A program made the translations under genes and the position numbers. Below the pieces are notes generated by a model. That model ran no database searches. It was not told where the DNA came from and saw nothing but the letters and a program-made list of their open reading frames with translations. Positions 1 to 9,627 of a stretch of DNA of 64,000 bases are shown piece after piece. Source of the stretch: Candidatus Methanosphaera massiliense. GTDB lineage: Archaea > Methanobacteriota > Methanobacteria > Methanobacteriales > Methanobacteriaceae. How positions within the stretch are numbered: position 1 is the first letter of the stretch; each line of letters opens with the position of its first letter. Location of the stretch: positions 188,501-252,500 of the forward strand of contig NZ_JARBXM010000001.1 of assembly GCF_028890305.1 (NCBI RefSeq). Reading direction: 5' to 3'.

Positions 1-1423
1 TTGTATTATATAATACACTGCTTCCCTGCATTTCAATTCTTTCTTCCATGTCAACAATGTTCTTTATTTTATGTATGAAGAATGGACTAATATTTGTAAT
101 CTTTGCTAATTCATCTATTGATCTTCCATCTTTTAATGCTGAATATAATTGGAATATTCTTTGATCAGTAGCATGTTCTAAGTCATAATCTGTATATTCT
201 GTGTACTCAAATGCTTCTTGATCTATATCTAATGAACGTATAGCTTTCTGTAATGCTTCCTCGATTGTTCTACCTATTGCCATTACTTCTCCTGTAGACT
301 GCATTTGTACTCCTAATTCTCCAGTATTACCTTTGAATTTATCAAATGGCCATCTAGGTATTTTTGCTATTACATAGTCTATTGCTGGTTCAAATGAGGC
401 TGGTGTTTCCTTAGTTATGTCATTACTTATTTCATCTAAGGTCATACCTAAAGCTATTTTTGAGGATACTTTAGCTATTGAATATCCTGTAGCTTTTGAT
501 GCTAATGCACTACTTCTACTTACCCTAGGATTTACCTCGATAACTTTGTACTCCTTTGTTATAGGATGTACTGCGAATTGTATGTTACATCCACCACATA
601 TTCCTAATGCTCTGATAATTTTTATTGATGCATCTCTTAATCTTTGATTATCCTCATCAGATAATGTTTGTGTTGGAGCTACAACTATACTTTCACCTGT
701 ATGAATACCCATAGGATCAATATTTTCCATGTTACATACTATGATACATGAATCATTTTTATCTCTCATTACCTCATACTCGAATTCTTCCCATCCAAGT
801 ACTGATTCATCAATTAATACTTGGTTGATAAAACTCATTTCTAATCCATGGTTTACAATTTCTTCGAATTCTTTCTTATTATGAGCTATTCCTCCACCAG
901 TTCCACCAAGTGTAAATGCTGGTCTTACAATTGCAGGATATCCAATGTCTTCTACTGCTTTATATGCTTCTTCTAATGAATTTACAGCATGACATTTAGG
1001 TATAGGTTCATTTAGTTTTTCCATGAATTCAGCAAATAAATCACGGTCTTCTACATTATTAATTGTTTCTATTGGTGAACCTAATACACGTACTCCTTCA
1101 AGTGCACCCATCTTCTCCAAGTCTATTGCAATATTTAAACCAGTTTGTCCACCCATGGTTGGTAAAATTGCGTCAACTTGTTCTTTTTCAATTATTTTTG
1201 CTACTACTTCTGCTGTTAGTGGTTCTACATATACTCTATCAGCAGAATCAATATCTGTTTGTATTGTAGCTGGATTACTATTTACCAAGACTGTTTCAAC
1301 GTTTTCTTCTCTTAATGATTTACATGCTTGTGATCCAGAATAATCGAATTCTGCAGCTTGTCCTATTTGTATAGGTCCTGATCCAATAATTAATACTTTT
1401 TTAATATCTTTATCCTTTGGCAT
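1..1423 (-). CDS. carB: Carbamoyl-phosphate synthase large subunit, N-terminal part (cut by window edge)
   Basis: Synthetase subunit that makes carbamoyl phosphate from bicarbonate, two ATP and the ammonia delivered by CarA, feeding pyrimidine and arginine synthesis. Only about 474 N-terminal residues are present; the gene continues past the left edge. The translation opens [20 protein letters not shown] and contains [18 protein letters not shown], both typical of the first ATP-grasp half of CarB. The ATG at 1423 follows an AGGAG with a 9-base spacer. It lies 44 bases downstream of carA on the same strand, so the two are almost certainly co-transcribed. The C-terminal half and allosteric domain cannot be judged here. 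Confidence 0.96.
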   Translation of the reverse strand, partial: MPKDKDIKKVLIIGSGPIQIGQAAEFDYSGSQACKSLREENVETVLVNSNPATIQTDIDSADRVYVEPLTAEVVAKIIEKEQVDAILPTMGGQTGLNIAIDLEKMGALEGVRVLGSPIETINNVEDRDLFAEFMEKLNEPIPKCHAVNSLEEAYKAVEDIGYPAIVRPAFTLGGTGGGIAHNKKEFEEIVNHGLEMSFINQVLIDESVLGWEEFEYEVMRDKNDSCIIVCNMENIDPMGIHTGESIVVAPTQTLSDEDNQRLRDASIKIIRALGICGGCNIQFAVHPITKEYKVIEVNPRVSRSSALASKATGYSIAKVSSKIALGMTLDEISNDITKETPASFEPAIDYVIAKIPRWPFDKFKGNTGELGVQMQSTGEVMAIGRTIEEALQKAIRSLDIDQEAFEYTEYTDYDLEHATDQRIFQLYSALKDGRSIDELAKITNISPFFIHKIKNIVDMEERIEMQGSSVLYNT

Positions 1424-1467
1424 ATCGACTAACTCCTAAAAAAAATTTATAAAATTTAATAGTCCAC

Positions 1468-2550
1468 CTAGTAATTCTTTATTGTTTCTACAAACTCTTC
1501 AAAGAATTGTTTTGAATCATGAGGTCCCGGTCCAGCTTCTGGATGGTATTGAATACATGATATTGGTAATTCTTTGTGTTTAATTGCTTCAGGTGTTCCA
1601 TCATTTAAGTTTATTTGAGTTATTTCTAAATCAGTACCTTTGATTGATTCTTCATCAACTGTGAAGCTATGATTTTGTGATGTCATGTAAACTTGACCAG
1701 ATTCTAAATCTTTAACTGGCTGATTTGATCCTCTATGTCCAAATTTCATCTTATAAATCTTAGCACCATATGTTAGAGCTATGATTTGTTGTCCAAGACA
1801 GATACCTGCTACTGGAAGTTTCTGTGCTACTTCCCTGATAGTGTCCTGTATATTATCTACATTTTCTGGATTTCCAGGTCCACTTGATACGAGTACACCA
1901 TCCACGTCCAAGTCAAATATTTCCTGTGCACTTGTTGATGAAGGTACTAATGTTATTCCTACTCCTTGTTTTGCTAGATTTTTTAGAATATTTTTCTTTA
2001 CACCACAGTCTATTACTGCTACATTGTATTCTTGTCTTTCTTTGATTATTTTAGGTTCTTTGACTGTGACCTTATCAACTAACTTCATATCTTCTATACG
2101 TGGTTGTTCTTCAACTATTTTCATTAATTCTTCATCACTAATATCTATATTAGCTACAGCTGCTTTCATTGAACCACGTTCTCTGATTTTTAGTGTTAAT
2201 GCTCTTGTATCAATATTACTGATACCTGGTACATTAAATTCTTCTAAGAATTCAGATAATGTTTTTTCAGACTTTGGATGAAAAGGATCTTTACATACTT
2301 GTCTTACAATATACGCTTCTACTTTAATATCATCTGATTGATACCAATCAGAGGATACTCCATAATTTCCTTCTAAGGGATAAGTTGACATTAATATTTG
2401 TCCCTTGAATGAGGGATCAGTTAATGATTCAACATATCCTGTCATTGCAGTTGAAAATACAATTTCTCCGGATTTAACGGTTTCAGCACCAAAACCTTCT
2501 CCTTTTAATATTGTACCATCTTCTAATGCTAATTTTGCAGTTTTTACCAC
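1468..2550 (-). CDS. carA: Carbamoyl-phosphate synthase small (glutaminase) subunit
   Basis: Class I glutamine amidotransferase subunit that hydrolyses glutamine and channels ammonia to CarB. It has 360 residues, the normal length. The N-terminal half is the CPSase small-chain domain. The C-terminal half holds the nucleophile motif GICLGQQ (Cys251) and the YHPE motif (His336) of the catalytic triad. The start is a GTG at 2550 preceded by GGGG; the [13 protein letters not shown] opening matches family N-termini. It is the first gene of the carAB operon, and its promoter must lie in the AT-rich gap upstream. Confidence 0.97.
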   Translation of the reverse strand: MVKTAKLALEDGTILKGEGFGAETVKSGEIVFSTAMTGYVESLTDPSFKGQILMSTYPLEGNYGVSSDWYQSDDIKVEAYIVRQVCKDPFHPKSEKTLSEFLEEFNVPGISNIDTRALTLKIRERGSMKAAVANIDISDEELMKIVEEQPRIEDMKLVDKVTVKEPKIIKERQEYNVAVIDCGVKKNILKNLAKQGVGITLVPSSTSAQEIFDLDVDGVLVSSGPGNPENVDNIQDTIREVAQKLPVAGICLGQQIIALTYGAKIYKMKFGHRGSNQPVKDLESGQVYMTSQNHSFTVDEESIKGTDLEITQINLNDGTPEAIKHKELPISCIQYHPEAGPGPHDSKQFFEEFVETIKNY

Positions 2551-2972
2551 TTTAAAACCCCAATTTTATGATTATGATATTTTTTTATATTAATTATGAT
2601 TTACACTAATTTTAGTTAATATCATAAATTTCATTTTATTGCTTTAGTGAATTGATAAATGAACATGAAAATACTTAAAAAATATAATTATTTACCCCAA
2701 AAAATAATTCTTTAAAATAGAAAAGTTTTCTATTAACAGATAATATTTTATATTAAAATTCATGACATATGTAAAGTCATTTTTCTAAAATAATATGTTA
2801 TTACACTCTTATTTTTATAATAAAAATATATCCTATGTTAATAGTTCCGTTAAAAGAAAATATCTTATTTTTAATTATTAATTTTCAAAAAATCTTTACA
2901 TGCCCATTCCTAATATTAATATATATGATTTAATAGTAAAAAAAAGTAACGGTAAAAATAGTGGAAACATGA
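2551..2972. other. Intergenic region, no gene seen
   Basis: About 420 very AT-rich bases between the start of carA and the end of the GNAT gene, both leftward. I found no convincing reading frame, tRNA or guide RNA boxes. It must contain the carA promoter; several TATA-like AT runs prevent picking one. Near 2966-2985 a GAAAC/GTTTC inverted repeat at the end of the acetyltransferase gene may help end its transcript. Confidence 0.5.
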
Positions 2973-3410
2973 TTAAGTTTCATGTTTAGAATATTCCATA
3001 ATTATTGCTGCTTCTCCATCATTATAATAATTATCTTCTTCATCTACCTGTACAAATCCTCTTCTACAATAGAATTTCCTTGCACGAATATTAGATTTAC
3101 GAACTTCTAATCTGATTTTGAAAATATTATTCCTATGGAATATGTATATAGCTTTTTCAAGTAATAAAGACCCTACATGCATATCCTGATATTTAGAATC
3201 CACTCCTATTGCAATGATATGACCAAATCCTTCTTTAATCCAGAAAATAACATAGCCTATAACCATGCCACTAATTTCTGCAACTAAAAATCCACAGCCA
3301 ACATTATACAATTGAACTAATACATCAATAGGATATGGATCATCAAACACGTCAAATTCAATTCGAACTACATCGTCTAAATCGGATAATATAAAGTCAC
3401 GTATAATCAT
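2973..3410 (-). CDS. GNAT family N-acetyltransferase (RimI-like)
   Basis: Predicted acetyl-CoA-dependent N-acetyltransferase of 145 residues. The acetyl-CoA loop is visible as KYQDMHVGSLLLEKA (a Q/R-x-x-G-x-G/A type motif), followed by the usual RLEVRKSNIRARKFYCRRGF segment that in RimI/Ard1 relatives lines the active site. This resemblance suggests protein N-terminal or ribosomal-protein acetylation, but the substrate cannot be read from sequence. It is divergent from the UPF0146 gene, with 77 bases of shared promoter region. Confidence 0.85.
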   Translation of the reverse strand: MIIRDFILSDLDDVVRIEFDVFDDPYPIDVLVQLYNVGCGFLVAEISGMVIGYVIFWIKEGFGHIIAIGVDSKYQDMHVGSLLLEKAIYIFHRNNIFKIRLEVRKSNIRARKFYCRRGFVQVDEEDNYYNDGEAAIIMEYSKHET

Positions 3411-3487
3411 TAAATAATCACTCGAAAATACTTTCCTTAATTATAATATATATGTTTATTAATTAATTAAAGTCATATTATATTTAT

Positions 3488-3892
3488 ATGATGAAACTAT
3501 GGGAAAACTTTACAGAATATATTATAAATAATTACAGTGATAGTAATAAAATTATTGAAGTTGGAGTAGGTAAGATATTACAGCCTAGCCAAATATTAAA
3601 AGAACAATTAAAAGATACCGAAATAAAACTAGTAGACATTAATCCCTGTAATGATACAGTAATTTACGATGATATAACAAAACCGACTGATGAAATCTAT
3701 GAAGATGCTGACTTAATCTATTCTATAAGACCGCCCGAAGAGTTACAATATGATTTATTCAAGTTATCAGAGAAATATGGTGCTGATTTATTAATAAAAC
3801 CATTATTTACAGAAGAAGTAAATTACAAACTTCAAAACAAATTAAAACTTGTTAATTACAAAAAAATAGCATTTTATGTTATGAAAAAATGA
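3488..3892 (+). CDS. UPF0146 family protein
   Basis: Conserved archaeal protein of 134 residues. The fold looks like a degenerate Rossmann methyltransferase: an IIEVGVGK glycine loop near residue 22, a KLVDINP acidic strand end, then DDITKPTDEIYEDADLIYSIRPPEEL. That last segment is the hallmark of UPF0146. No function is established to my knowledge. No Shine-Dalgarno is visible; a TATA-like run near 3440-3455 would give a very short leader. It ends directly against the P-type ATPase gene, so the two are probably co-transcribed. Confidence 0.85.
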   Translation: MMKLWENFTEYIINNYSDSNKIIEVGVGKILQPSQILKEQLKDTEIKLVDINPCNDTVIYDDITKPTDEIYEDADLIYSIRPPEELQYDLFKLSEKYGADLLIKPLFTEEVNYKLQNKLKLVNYKKIAFYVMKK

Positions 3893-3904
3893 GTGGTAAA
3901 AACA

Positions 3905-6421
3905 ATGGAATGGGAAAAATTAACTATACCTGAAGTTATTACTGAATTAAACACTACACAGGATGGATTATCGAGTAGTGATGCAGAAGAAAGACTAGAA
4001 AAACATGGAAAGAATGTACTTAAAGAAAAAAAGAAAGAAAGTGAATTAAAAAAATTTCTATTACAATTCACAGAACCATTGATGATACTATTAATCTTAG
4101 CAGGAATAGTTTCAGCATTGATAAATGATTTTCTGGATTCAGCTGTAATATTCTTTGTAGTAATATTAAATGCAGTTTTAGGATATAGACAGGAAAGAAA
4201 AGCTCAGAATGCCATGGAAAAACTAAAATCCATGACTACAATGACAACTGTCGTACTGAGAGATAATCAGAAACAAGAGATTAATGTTGAAGATATTACA
4301 GTAGGTGATGCTGTAATACTTGAAGAGGGAGATAATGTACCTGCAGATGTAAGATTAATTGAAACATATGATCTTAAGGTTGATGAATCATTATTAACTG
4401 GAGAATCATTAGCAGTTACTAAAACAGCCACAGATGAAAATGATAATCATGAAAACATTGTTTACATGAACACTGGAATAACTCGTGGAAGAGCTAAAGG
4501 ACTTGTAATAGCAACAGGTATGAATACAGAGATTGGTAAAATAGCTTCCATGATTCAGGAAGAAGAAGGAAGTGAAACTCCCCTAGAAATTAAAATTGAT
4601 AAATTAGGAAAGACATTAGGATTATTCTCAATAATAATTTGTATTCTTATATTTATACTTCAATTATTCCATGGATTTGACATAGCAACTACATTCATGA
4701 CTGGAGTATCTTTAGCAGTTGCTGCTATACCTGAAGGATTACCTGCAGTGTTAACATTAACACTAGCTCTTGGTATGCAGAAAATGGCTAAAAATAATGT
4801 TATTATTAGAAAATTATTAGCTGTTGAAACACTTGGGTCATGTTCTGTTATTTGTACTGATAAGACAGGTACATTAACTCAGAATAAACTAACAGTAACT
4901 GATTCCTATATTACAGATAAAAATAAGGCCATTCTAGTCTCAGGGTTATGTAACAATGCTAAGGTTAATAAAAGTAAAGATGTTAAGATTGGTGATTCTA
5001 CTGATATATCAATACTAGAATTTGCTCTTGATAATGGTTTTGATGATGATATTTCATATGAGCGTATTGATGAAATTCCTTTAGATAGTAATCGTAAGAG
5101 AATGACCACTATAAATAAAATAGGTGGTGAGGAATTTGTACTGATTAAGGGAGCACCTGAAATTCTTATAGATAAATGTAAATTTATTGAAGAAAATGGT
5201 GAAATTAGTAAATTATCATCAGAACAGGTTCAGCATATCAAAGATAAAATAACAGAATATACAGATAATGCTCTTAGAGTAATATTATTAGCATATAAGA
5301 ATATTGATAATTATGAGAATTACGCTATTAATAGTCTGGAAGAAGACCTTATATTTGTAGGTCTTGTAGGTATGATGGATCCACCAAGAAAAAACGTGGA
5401 AAATTCAATAAAAATTTGTGCTAAAGCAGGAATCAATGTTAAAATGATAACAGGTGACCATAAAAATACTGCAGTAGCAGTAGCTAAAATGGTTGGAATT
5501 AATCATCCAGATAAAGTATTAACAGGTGACGAAATTAATAAAATGTCTGATGATGAATTCAGGGACGTTGTTAAAGATGTGAATGTTTTTGCAAGAGTAT
5601 TTCCAGAACAAAAAGTTAAAATTGTTAAAGCATTGAAGAGTATCGGTGAAATTGTTTCAATGACTGGTGATGGAGTTAATGATGCACCAGCACTTACAAG
5701 TGCAAATATAGGTGTTGCAATGGGTTCTGGTACTGATGTTGCTAAAGAATCTAGTGATATGATTTTACAGGATGATGATTTCTCTACCATCACTTATGCT
5801 GTTAAAGAAGGTCGTACAATTTATTCAAATATTAAGAGATTCCTCAAATATCAATTATCAACCAATATTGCAGCAATAATTACTATATTAATTTCATCAA
5901 TAATGTCATTAACATTACCATTTAATGCTGTGGAACTTTTATGGATAAATATAATAATGGATGGACCACCAGCACAGTCATTAGGTGTAGAGCCATCAGA
6001 TGAAGACATTATGAATGTTCCACCTAGTGATGAAAACATTGTATCAAAAAATAATTTAATACATATTATCCTAGTAGGATTAGTAATGGCTGCTGGTACA
6101 CTTGGATTATATTTATATGAGCTTTCAATAGGTACAGAACAAAGACTAGCAGGTACAATAGCATTCACAGTATTTGTAATATATCAATTAGTAAACGTAT
6201 TTAACTGCAGATCTAACAGTAAAGAAACAAATAGAACATTAATTATATCTATTATAATATCATTCCTATTACAGTTATGTGTGATTTACATTCCAGTGCT
6301 ACAAGAGATATTTAGAACAACAAGTATTCCTTTAATATCATGGATTCCAATTATTATCGTAGCACTCACAATATTAGTAGCTGAAAGAATAATTAGATTA
6401 TTTGAAAATGAGATAATCTAA
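3905..6421 (+). CDS. P-type Ca2+-transporting ATPase (type II)
   Basis: Membrane cation pump of about 838 residues. Visible in order: an N-terminal cation-ATPase domain, the actuator motif LLTGES, the M4 motif PEGLP, the phosphorylation site CTDKTGTLTQ (Asp about residue 319), the hinge GDGVNDAPAL, and M5-M10. M6 has the N-x-x-x-D pair (WINIIMDGPP) of Ca2+ pumps. M5 reads STNIAAII, with Ala where SERCA has a Glu ligand, as in plasma-membrane Ca2+ pumps, so one Ca2+ per cycle is likely (inference). A GTG at 3893 is also possible, directly abutting the upstream stop; the in-frame ATG at 3905 fits family starts better. Confidence 0.93.
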   Translation: MEWEKLTIPEVITELNTTQDGLSSSDAEERLEKHGKNVLKEKKKESELKKFLLQFTEPLMILLILAGIVSALINDFLDSAVIFFVVILNAVLGYRQERKAQNAMEKLKSMTTMTTVVLRDNQKQEINVEDITVGDAVILEEGDNVPADVRLIETYDLKVDESLLTGESLAVTKTATDENDNHENIVYMNTGITRGRAKGLVIATGMNTEIGKIASMIQEEEGSETPLEIKIDKLGKTLGLFSIIICILIFILQLFHGFDIATTFMTGVSLAVAAIPEGLPAVLTLTLALGMQKMAKNNVIIRKLLAVETLGSCSVICTDKTGTLTQNKLTVTDSYITDKNKAILVSGLCNNAKVNKSKDVKIGDSTDISILEFALDNGFDDDISYERIDEIPLDSNRKRMTTINKIGGEEFVLIKGAPEILIDKCKFIEENGEISKLSSEQVQHIKDKITEYTDNALRVILLAYKNIDNYENYAINSLEEDLIFVGLVGMMDPPRKNVENSIKICAKAGINVKMITGDHKNTAVAVAKMVGINHPDKVLTGDEINKMSDDEFRDVVKDVNVFARVFPEQKVKIVKALKSIGEIVSMTGDGVNDAPALTSANIGVAMGSGTDVAKESSDMILQDDDFSTITYAVKEGRTIYSNIKRFLKYQLSTNIAAIITILISSIMSLTLPFNAVELLWINIIMDGPPAQSLGVEPSDEDIMNVPPSDENIVSKNNLIHIILVGLVMAAGTLGLYLYELSIGTEQRLAGTIAFTVFVIYQLVNVFNCRSNSKETNRTLIISIIISFLLQLCVIYIPVLQEIFRTTSIPLISWIPIIIVALTILVAERIIRLFENEII

Positions 6422-6587
6422 TACTCACATCCTCTTTTTTTATATAAAATTTATTTTAATTTTGTGAAGCATAAATTAACATAACAAGTATTAGTTATTA
6501 TTTAAAAAAATAATCATAACAAAAATGATTTTAAAAAATACAATAATTAATGAAATAATTAATTTAAATATATTGGAGGCATGCTAA

Positions 6588-7358
6588 ATGAGATATATTG
6601 TAATGTCTGGTACATCTGATTCAAGTAAAGTTATAAATTTTCTAAGTGAAGATGAAAATAATTATATCCTCGCCACAACAGTTACTGATTATGGATCAAA
6701 AATAGCAAAATCTGCAGGAGCAACTGAAGTTATATCAAAAGCATTACGAAAAGAAGATTTTATTAACGTAATAAAAGAAAAAAATATAGACACACTCATT
6801 GATGCTACTCACCCTTTTGCAGCAGTAGCAACTGAAACCGCTATTGAAAGTGCTGAAGAAACAGGAATAAACTATATTAGATATGAAAGAGCATCAACAA
6901 TTCTACCAGAGTCTGATTTAATAAAAAAAGTTTCAACATTCCCTGAAGGAGCTTTAAAAGCAAAAGAATTATTAGGTGATAATGAAAAACTTATGCATCT
7001 AGCAGGAGTTATGACCTTACCAGAAATAGTCAAAGAAGTAGACCCAAAACAAATAATTGTAAGAGTACTTCCAAACACGTTCAGTATTTCAAAAACCCAG
7101 AAAACAGGTATTCCTGCAAGTAATATAGTTGCTATGCAAGGAACATTTTCCAAAGAATTTAACATGAGTTTAATGAAAGAATTCAATGTTAAAGCTGTAA
7201 TTACTAAAGAAAGTGGTGAAAGTGGTGGTTCTGAGGAAAAAATTAATGCTGCAATAGAATTAGGACTTCCTGTAATACTAGTTACAAGACCTGTAGTTGA
7301 ACAAATAAAGAACCATACAGTGGTTAGATCAATTGATGAATTAAAAGAAGTTATTTAA
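6588..7358 (+). CDS. cbiJ: Cobalt-precorrin-6A reductase
   Basis: NAD(P)H-dependent reductase of the corrin ring in the anaerobic cobalamin pathway; 256 residues, normal for CbiJ/CobK. Diagnostic stretches are GTSDSSKV at the N-terminus, DATHPFA near residue 75, YERAS, MQGTFSKEFN, and TKESGESGG near the C-terminus. The ATG at 6588 follows GGAGG with a suitable spacer. It stands alone between the Ca2+ ATPase and the convergent pan region; cobQ lies 18 kb away, so the cobalamin genes are scattered. Confidence 0.94.
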   Translation: MRYIVMSGTSDSSKVINFLSEDENNYILATTVTDYGSKIAKSAGATEVISKALRKEDFINVIKEKNIDTLIDATHPFAAVATETAIESAEETGINYIRYERASTILPESDLIKKVSTFPEGALKAKELLGDNEKLMHLAGVMTLPEIVKEVDPKQIIVRVLPNTFSISKTQKTGIPASNIVAMQGTFSKEFNMSLMKEFNVKAVITKESGESGGSEEKINAAIELGLPVILVTRPVVEQIKNHTVVRSIDELKEVI

Positions 7359-7432
7359 CTATTTTAATTTAATTATTCTTTTTTTAAAAATTAGTAATTT
7401 TCTTTCATTATTTTAAGGGTGGTTAAATAAAG

Positions 7433-7495
7433 TTAGCCTCAGATCGCCCATCATTCATCATCATATCAGAGCTCATAGGGTTCATCATAGGCTAT
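7433..7495 (-). ncRNA. C/D box small guide RNA (archaeal sRNA)
   Basis: Read on the minus strand, a GC-richer patch in an AT-rich gap has every element of an archaeal methylation guide. There is a 5' TAGCC paired with a 3' GGCTA terminal stem, box C (ATGATGA), a 12-base guide (ACCCTATGAGCT), box D' (CTGA), a 4-base spacer, box C' (ATGATGA), a second 12-base guide (ATGATGGGCGAT) and box D (CTGA). Both spacers are exactly 12 bases, the canonical archaeal length. It lies 46 bases past the pan stop. A minus-strand TATA run at 7527-7537 could drive it independently, or it may be processed from the pan 3' end. Such RNAs assemble with L7Ae, Nop5 and fibrillarin to direct 2'-O-methylation. Confidence 0.9.
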
Positions 7496-7526
7496 TTTTT
7501 TAAGTTAAAAAGAAAAGATTAAAGAG

Positions 7527-7537
7527 TATTATATAAC
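7527..7537 (-). promoter_or_regulatory. Candidate TATA box for the C/D box sRNA
   Basis: On the minus strand this reads GTTATATAATA. Its centre lies roughly 35-40 bases before the sRNA stem, so initiation 25 bases downstream would give a 5' end close to the start of the mature RNA. It sits between the pan stop codon and the sRNA. Confidence 0.45.
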
Positions 7538-7541
7538 ATGA

Positions 7542-8768
7542 TTAGTTATACATTACTCCTGCTTCTTTAGATAACTCATTTCTGTTTTTATTTTTGTTCA
7601 TCACTTTATCTAATGCATCTTCAAAGTTTTTAGATGATACACTGTGATGATTTTCTCTTATTGCGAACATACCTGCTTCTGTACATATTGATTTAAGGTC
7701 TGCTCCTGATGCCGTTTTTGCTTCAGTTGCAATTTTATTAAGATCAACATCAGAATCTAAGGACATGTTTTTGGTGTGTATTTTAAGAATTTCAAGTTTT
7801 CCTTCTTCATCAGGAACTGGAACTTCTATAATACGATCAAATCTTCCAGGTCTTACTAATGCTGGGTCTAATATATCAGGCCTATTAGTTGCTGCAATTA
7901 TACCAACATTTCCACGGGATTCAAATCCATCCATTTCTGCTAGTAATTGCATGAGTGTTCTTTGAACTTCACGATCTCCACTTGTAGATCCTTGTAATCT
8001 TTTAGCTGCTATAGCATCAATTTCATCTATAAATATTATGGCTGGTGCTTTTTCTTTAGCTAATTCAAATACTCCTCTTACTAGACGTGATCCTTCTCCT
8101 ATGTATTTTTTTACAAATTCAGATGCTACAATTTTTATGAAAGTTGCATTTGTTTCATGTGCGACTGCTTTTGCTAGGAGAGTTTTTCCTGTACCTGGTG
8201 GACCATAGAATAATACACCTTTAGGTGGTGTAATACCAACTTCTTTGAATATTTCTGGATTTTTTAATGGTAGTTCTACTGTTTCAACAGTTTCACGTAT
8301 TTGTTTTTTTAATCCACCAATGTCATCATAGCTTATATTTGGTTTTTCATCTATTTCCATTCCAGATACTAATGGATCTTTTTCGGAAGTTATAATATCA
8401 ACTATGCTGAATGTTTGTTGATTTAGTGCTACTCGTGATCCAATTTCTACTTTATCACTGTCTTTATCAGAGTATCTTAGTAAAAATGATGGTCCTGTGC
8501 TACTTTTTACTACTACTTGGTTGTTATCTAGTATTTCAGAGACAGTTGCTAGTACTAATGGTGGTGTTCTGAAACGATTTATTTCATTTTTTAATGATTT
8601 AACTTCACGGTCTAATCTGAGATTCTCGTTTTCTAGTAATACTTTGTCTTTTTCTAATTTTCTTACTTCCCATGTTAGATTACGTTCGATTGCCTCATGT
8701 TTATCTAATATGTTTGTTATTTCACGGTCTTCTTCTTCAACTGTGTTTAAAGGTGATGATTCTTCCAT
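7542..8768 (-). CDS. pan: Proteasome-activating nucleotidase (PAN)
   Basis: AAA+ ATPase that unfolds substrates and feeds the 20S proteasome; 408 residues. In order: an N-terminal coiled coil (about residues 20-65), an OB domain, then the AAA module with GPPGTGKT (Walker A), IIFIDEIDA (Walker B), the second-region-of-homology stretch [19 protein letters not shown], and a C-terminal helical domain. The protein ends in MYN, which fits the HbYX docking motif that opens the alpha-ring gate. The ATG at 8768 follows AGGAGGT, which lies in a possible hairpin. The alpha subunit gene psmA is elsewhere in the window. Confidence 0.97.
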   Translation of the reverse strand: MEESSPLNTVEEEDREITNILDKHEAIERNLTWEVRKLEKDKVLLENENLRLDREVKSLKNEINRFRTPPLVLATVSEILDNNQVVVKSSTGPSFLLRYSDKDSDKVEIGSRVALNQQTFSIVDIITSEKDPLVSGMEIDEKPNISYDDIGGLKKQIRETVETVELPLKNPEIFKEVGITPPKGVLFYGPPGTGKTLLAKAVAHETNATFIKIVASEFVKKYIGEGSRLVRGVFELAKEKAPAIIFIDEIDAIAAKRLQGSTSGDREVQRTLMQLLAEMDGFESRGNVGIIAATNRPDILDPALVRPGRFDRIIEVPVPDEEGKLEILKIHTKNMSLDSDVDLNKIATEAKTASGADLKSICTEAGMFAIRENHHSVSSKNFEDALDKVMNKNKNRNELSKEAGVMYN

Positions 8769-8772
8769 AATT

Positions 8773-8790
8773 ATACCTCCTATTAGGTAT
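8773..8790 (-). promoter_or_regulatory. Hairpin that could cover the pan ribosome binding site
   Basis: On the minus strand the leader reads ATACCT, a 6-base loop, then AGGTAT: a perfect 6-bp inverted repeat. The Shine-Dalgarno AGGAGGT spans the end of the loop and the 3' arm, just before the start codon. Folding would hide most of it. Whether it forms in vivo is inference. Confidence 0.4.
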
Positions 8791-9084
8791 CATTAATTTT
8801 ATTATTTTTTTTCTACATTGATTTTGTTTTATTTTATTTTTCTTTAATCAATATAATTATATATTTATGTTTTTAAATCTTTTTTCTACTACTACAGTAT
8901 ATTTTTTTAAACTTTCTTATTATTATACTATTGGATTTATGGATAAATAATATTCTAATAATATTACAGTAAAATCAAAAAAGTAATAATAAAAGGGTTA
9001 TACTAGTTTAAATACTAGAAAAAACTATAACTATTATAATTAAGAAAAAAATATTTATATAAAAATTAGATTCAAGTGAATAAA
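8791..9084. other. Divergent promoter region between pan and the MBF1 gene
   Basis: About 290 AT-rich bases. It carries the pan promoter (leftward) and the mbf1 promoter (rightward; TATA at 9049-9060). I see no gene, tRNA or guide RNA boxes. Confidence 0.5.
9049..9060 (+). promoter_or_regulatory. TATA box of the MBF1 gene
   Basis: AATATTTATATA-type element about 30 bases before the ATG at 9085. Initiation about 25 bases downstream would give a nearly leaderless mRNA, consistent with the lack of a Shine-Dalgarno. Confidence 0.6.
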
Positions 9085-9582
9085 ATGAATTGTGAAATAT
9101 GTGGAACAGAAATTAAAGGACAACCTTATAAAACAAAAATAGACAATTCCGTAATGATTACATGTAAAGAATGTTCAAAATATGGTAAAGTTCAACACCA
9201 ACCACAAAAACAGAGAAATAATAGAAACAAAAAACATAATAATAATCATTATAGAAGTCGACGCCCACAGAAATCCTATAATAAAAGATCAGAAGATGAA
9301 TTTGAGTTAGTAGATAATTATCAAAAAATAATTAGACAAGCAAGAGAGAAAAAAAATCTTACACAGAAAAAACTCGGAGAAAAAATATATGAACGAGAAT
9401 CTGTTATTGCTCATATTGAAACAGGAAAAATGGTTCCTACACCTCAACTAGCTCGTAAAATAGAAAAAATACTTAATATTAAAATTATAGAAAAAATAGA
9501 ATCTGATGAAAGAGAATATCAGGATGTTAGACGCTTCCATGAAGCTACCATTGGAGATATTGCTCGTATAAAAAGAAATTAA
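9085..9582 (+). CDS. Multiprotein bridging factor 1-type transcription factor
   Basis: Archaeal MBF1 homologue of about 165 residues. It starts with a zinc ribbon (MNCEICGTEI with CKECSKYG), followed by a long basic, Asn/His-rich linker (about residues 45-75). Next comes a Cro/C1-type helix-turn-helix domain (YQKIIRQAREKKNLTQKKLG, then ESVIAHIETGKMVPTPQLARKIEKILNIK). Family members start at the MxCEICG Met, so the ATG at 9085 is preferred over a GTG at 9076. It acts as a general transcription cofactor; specific targets are unknown. Confidence 0.92.
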   Translation: MNCEICGTEIKGQPYKTKIDNSVMITCKECSKYGKVQHQPQKQRNNRNKKHNNNHYRSRRPQKSYNKRSEDEFELVDNYQKIIRQAREKKNLTQKKLGEKIYERESVIAHIETGKMVPTPQLARKIEKILNIKIIEKIESDEREYQDVRRFHEATIGDIARIKRN

Positions 9583-9588
9583 AATGAA

Positions 9589-9606
9589 TAAGAGGATTAC
9601 CTCTTA
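9589..9606 (+). terminator. Hairpin terminator after the MBF1 gene
   Basis: Perfect 7-bp stem TAAGAGG/CCTCTTA with a 4-base loop, starting six bases after the stop codon and followed by an AT/T-rich run. It lies between two convergent genes and could serve both. Confidence 0.6.
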
Positions 9607-9627
9607 CATTTTATATAATTATACTTT

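Noticed and set aside
1781-2281. A 166-codon plus-strand frame inside carA.
   Set aside because: It is antisense to a clearly conserved gene, is rich in Ser/Phe/Ile as expected for a shadow, and has no family features.
7433-7522. A 29-codon hydrophobic, Lys-tailed plus-strand frame downstream of cbiJ that looks like a small membrane peptide.
   Set aside because: It has no ATG, GTG or TTG start, and the same bases on the minus strand form a complete C/D box sRNA, which explains the unusual composition better.
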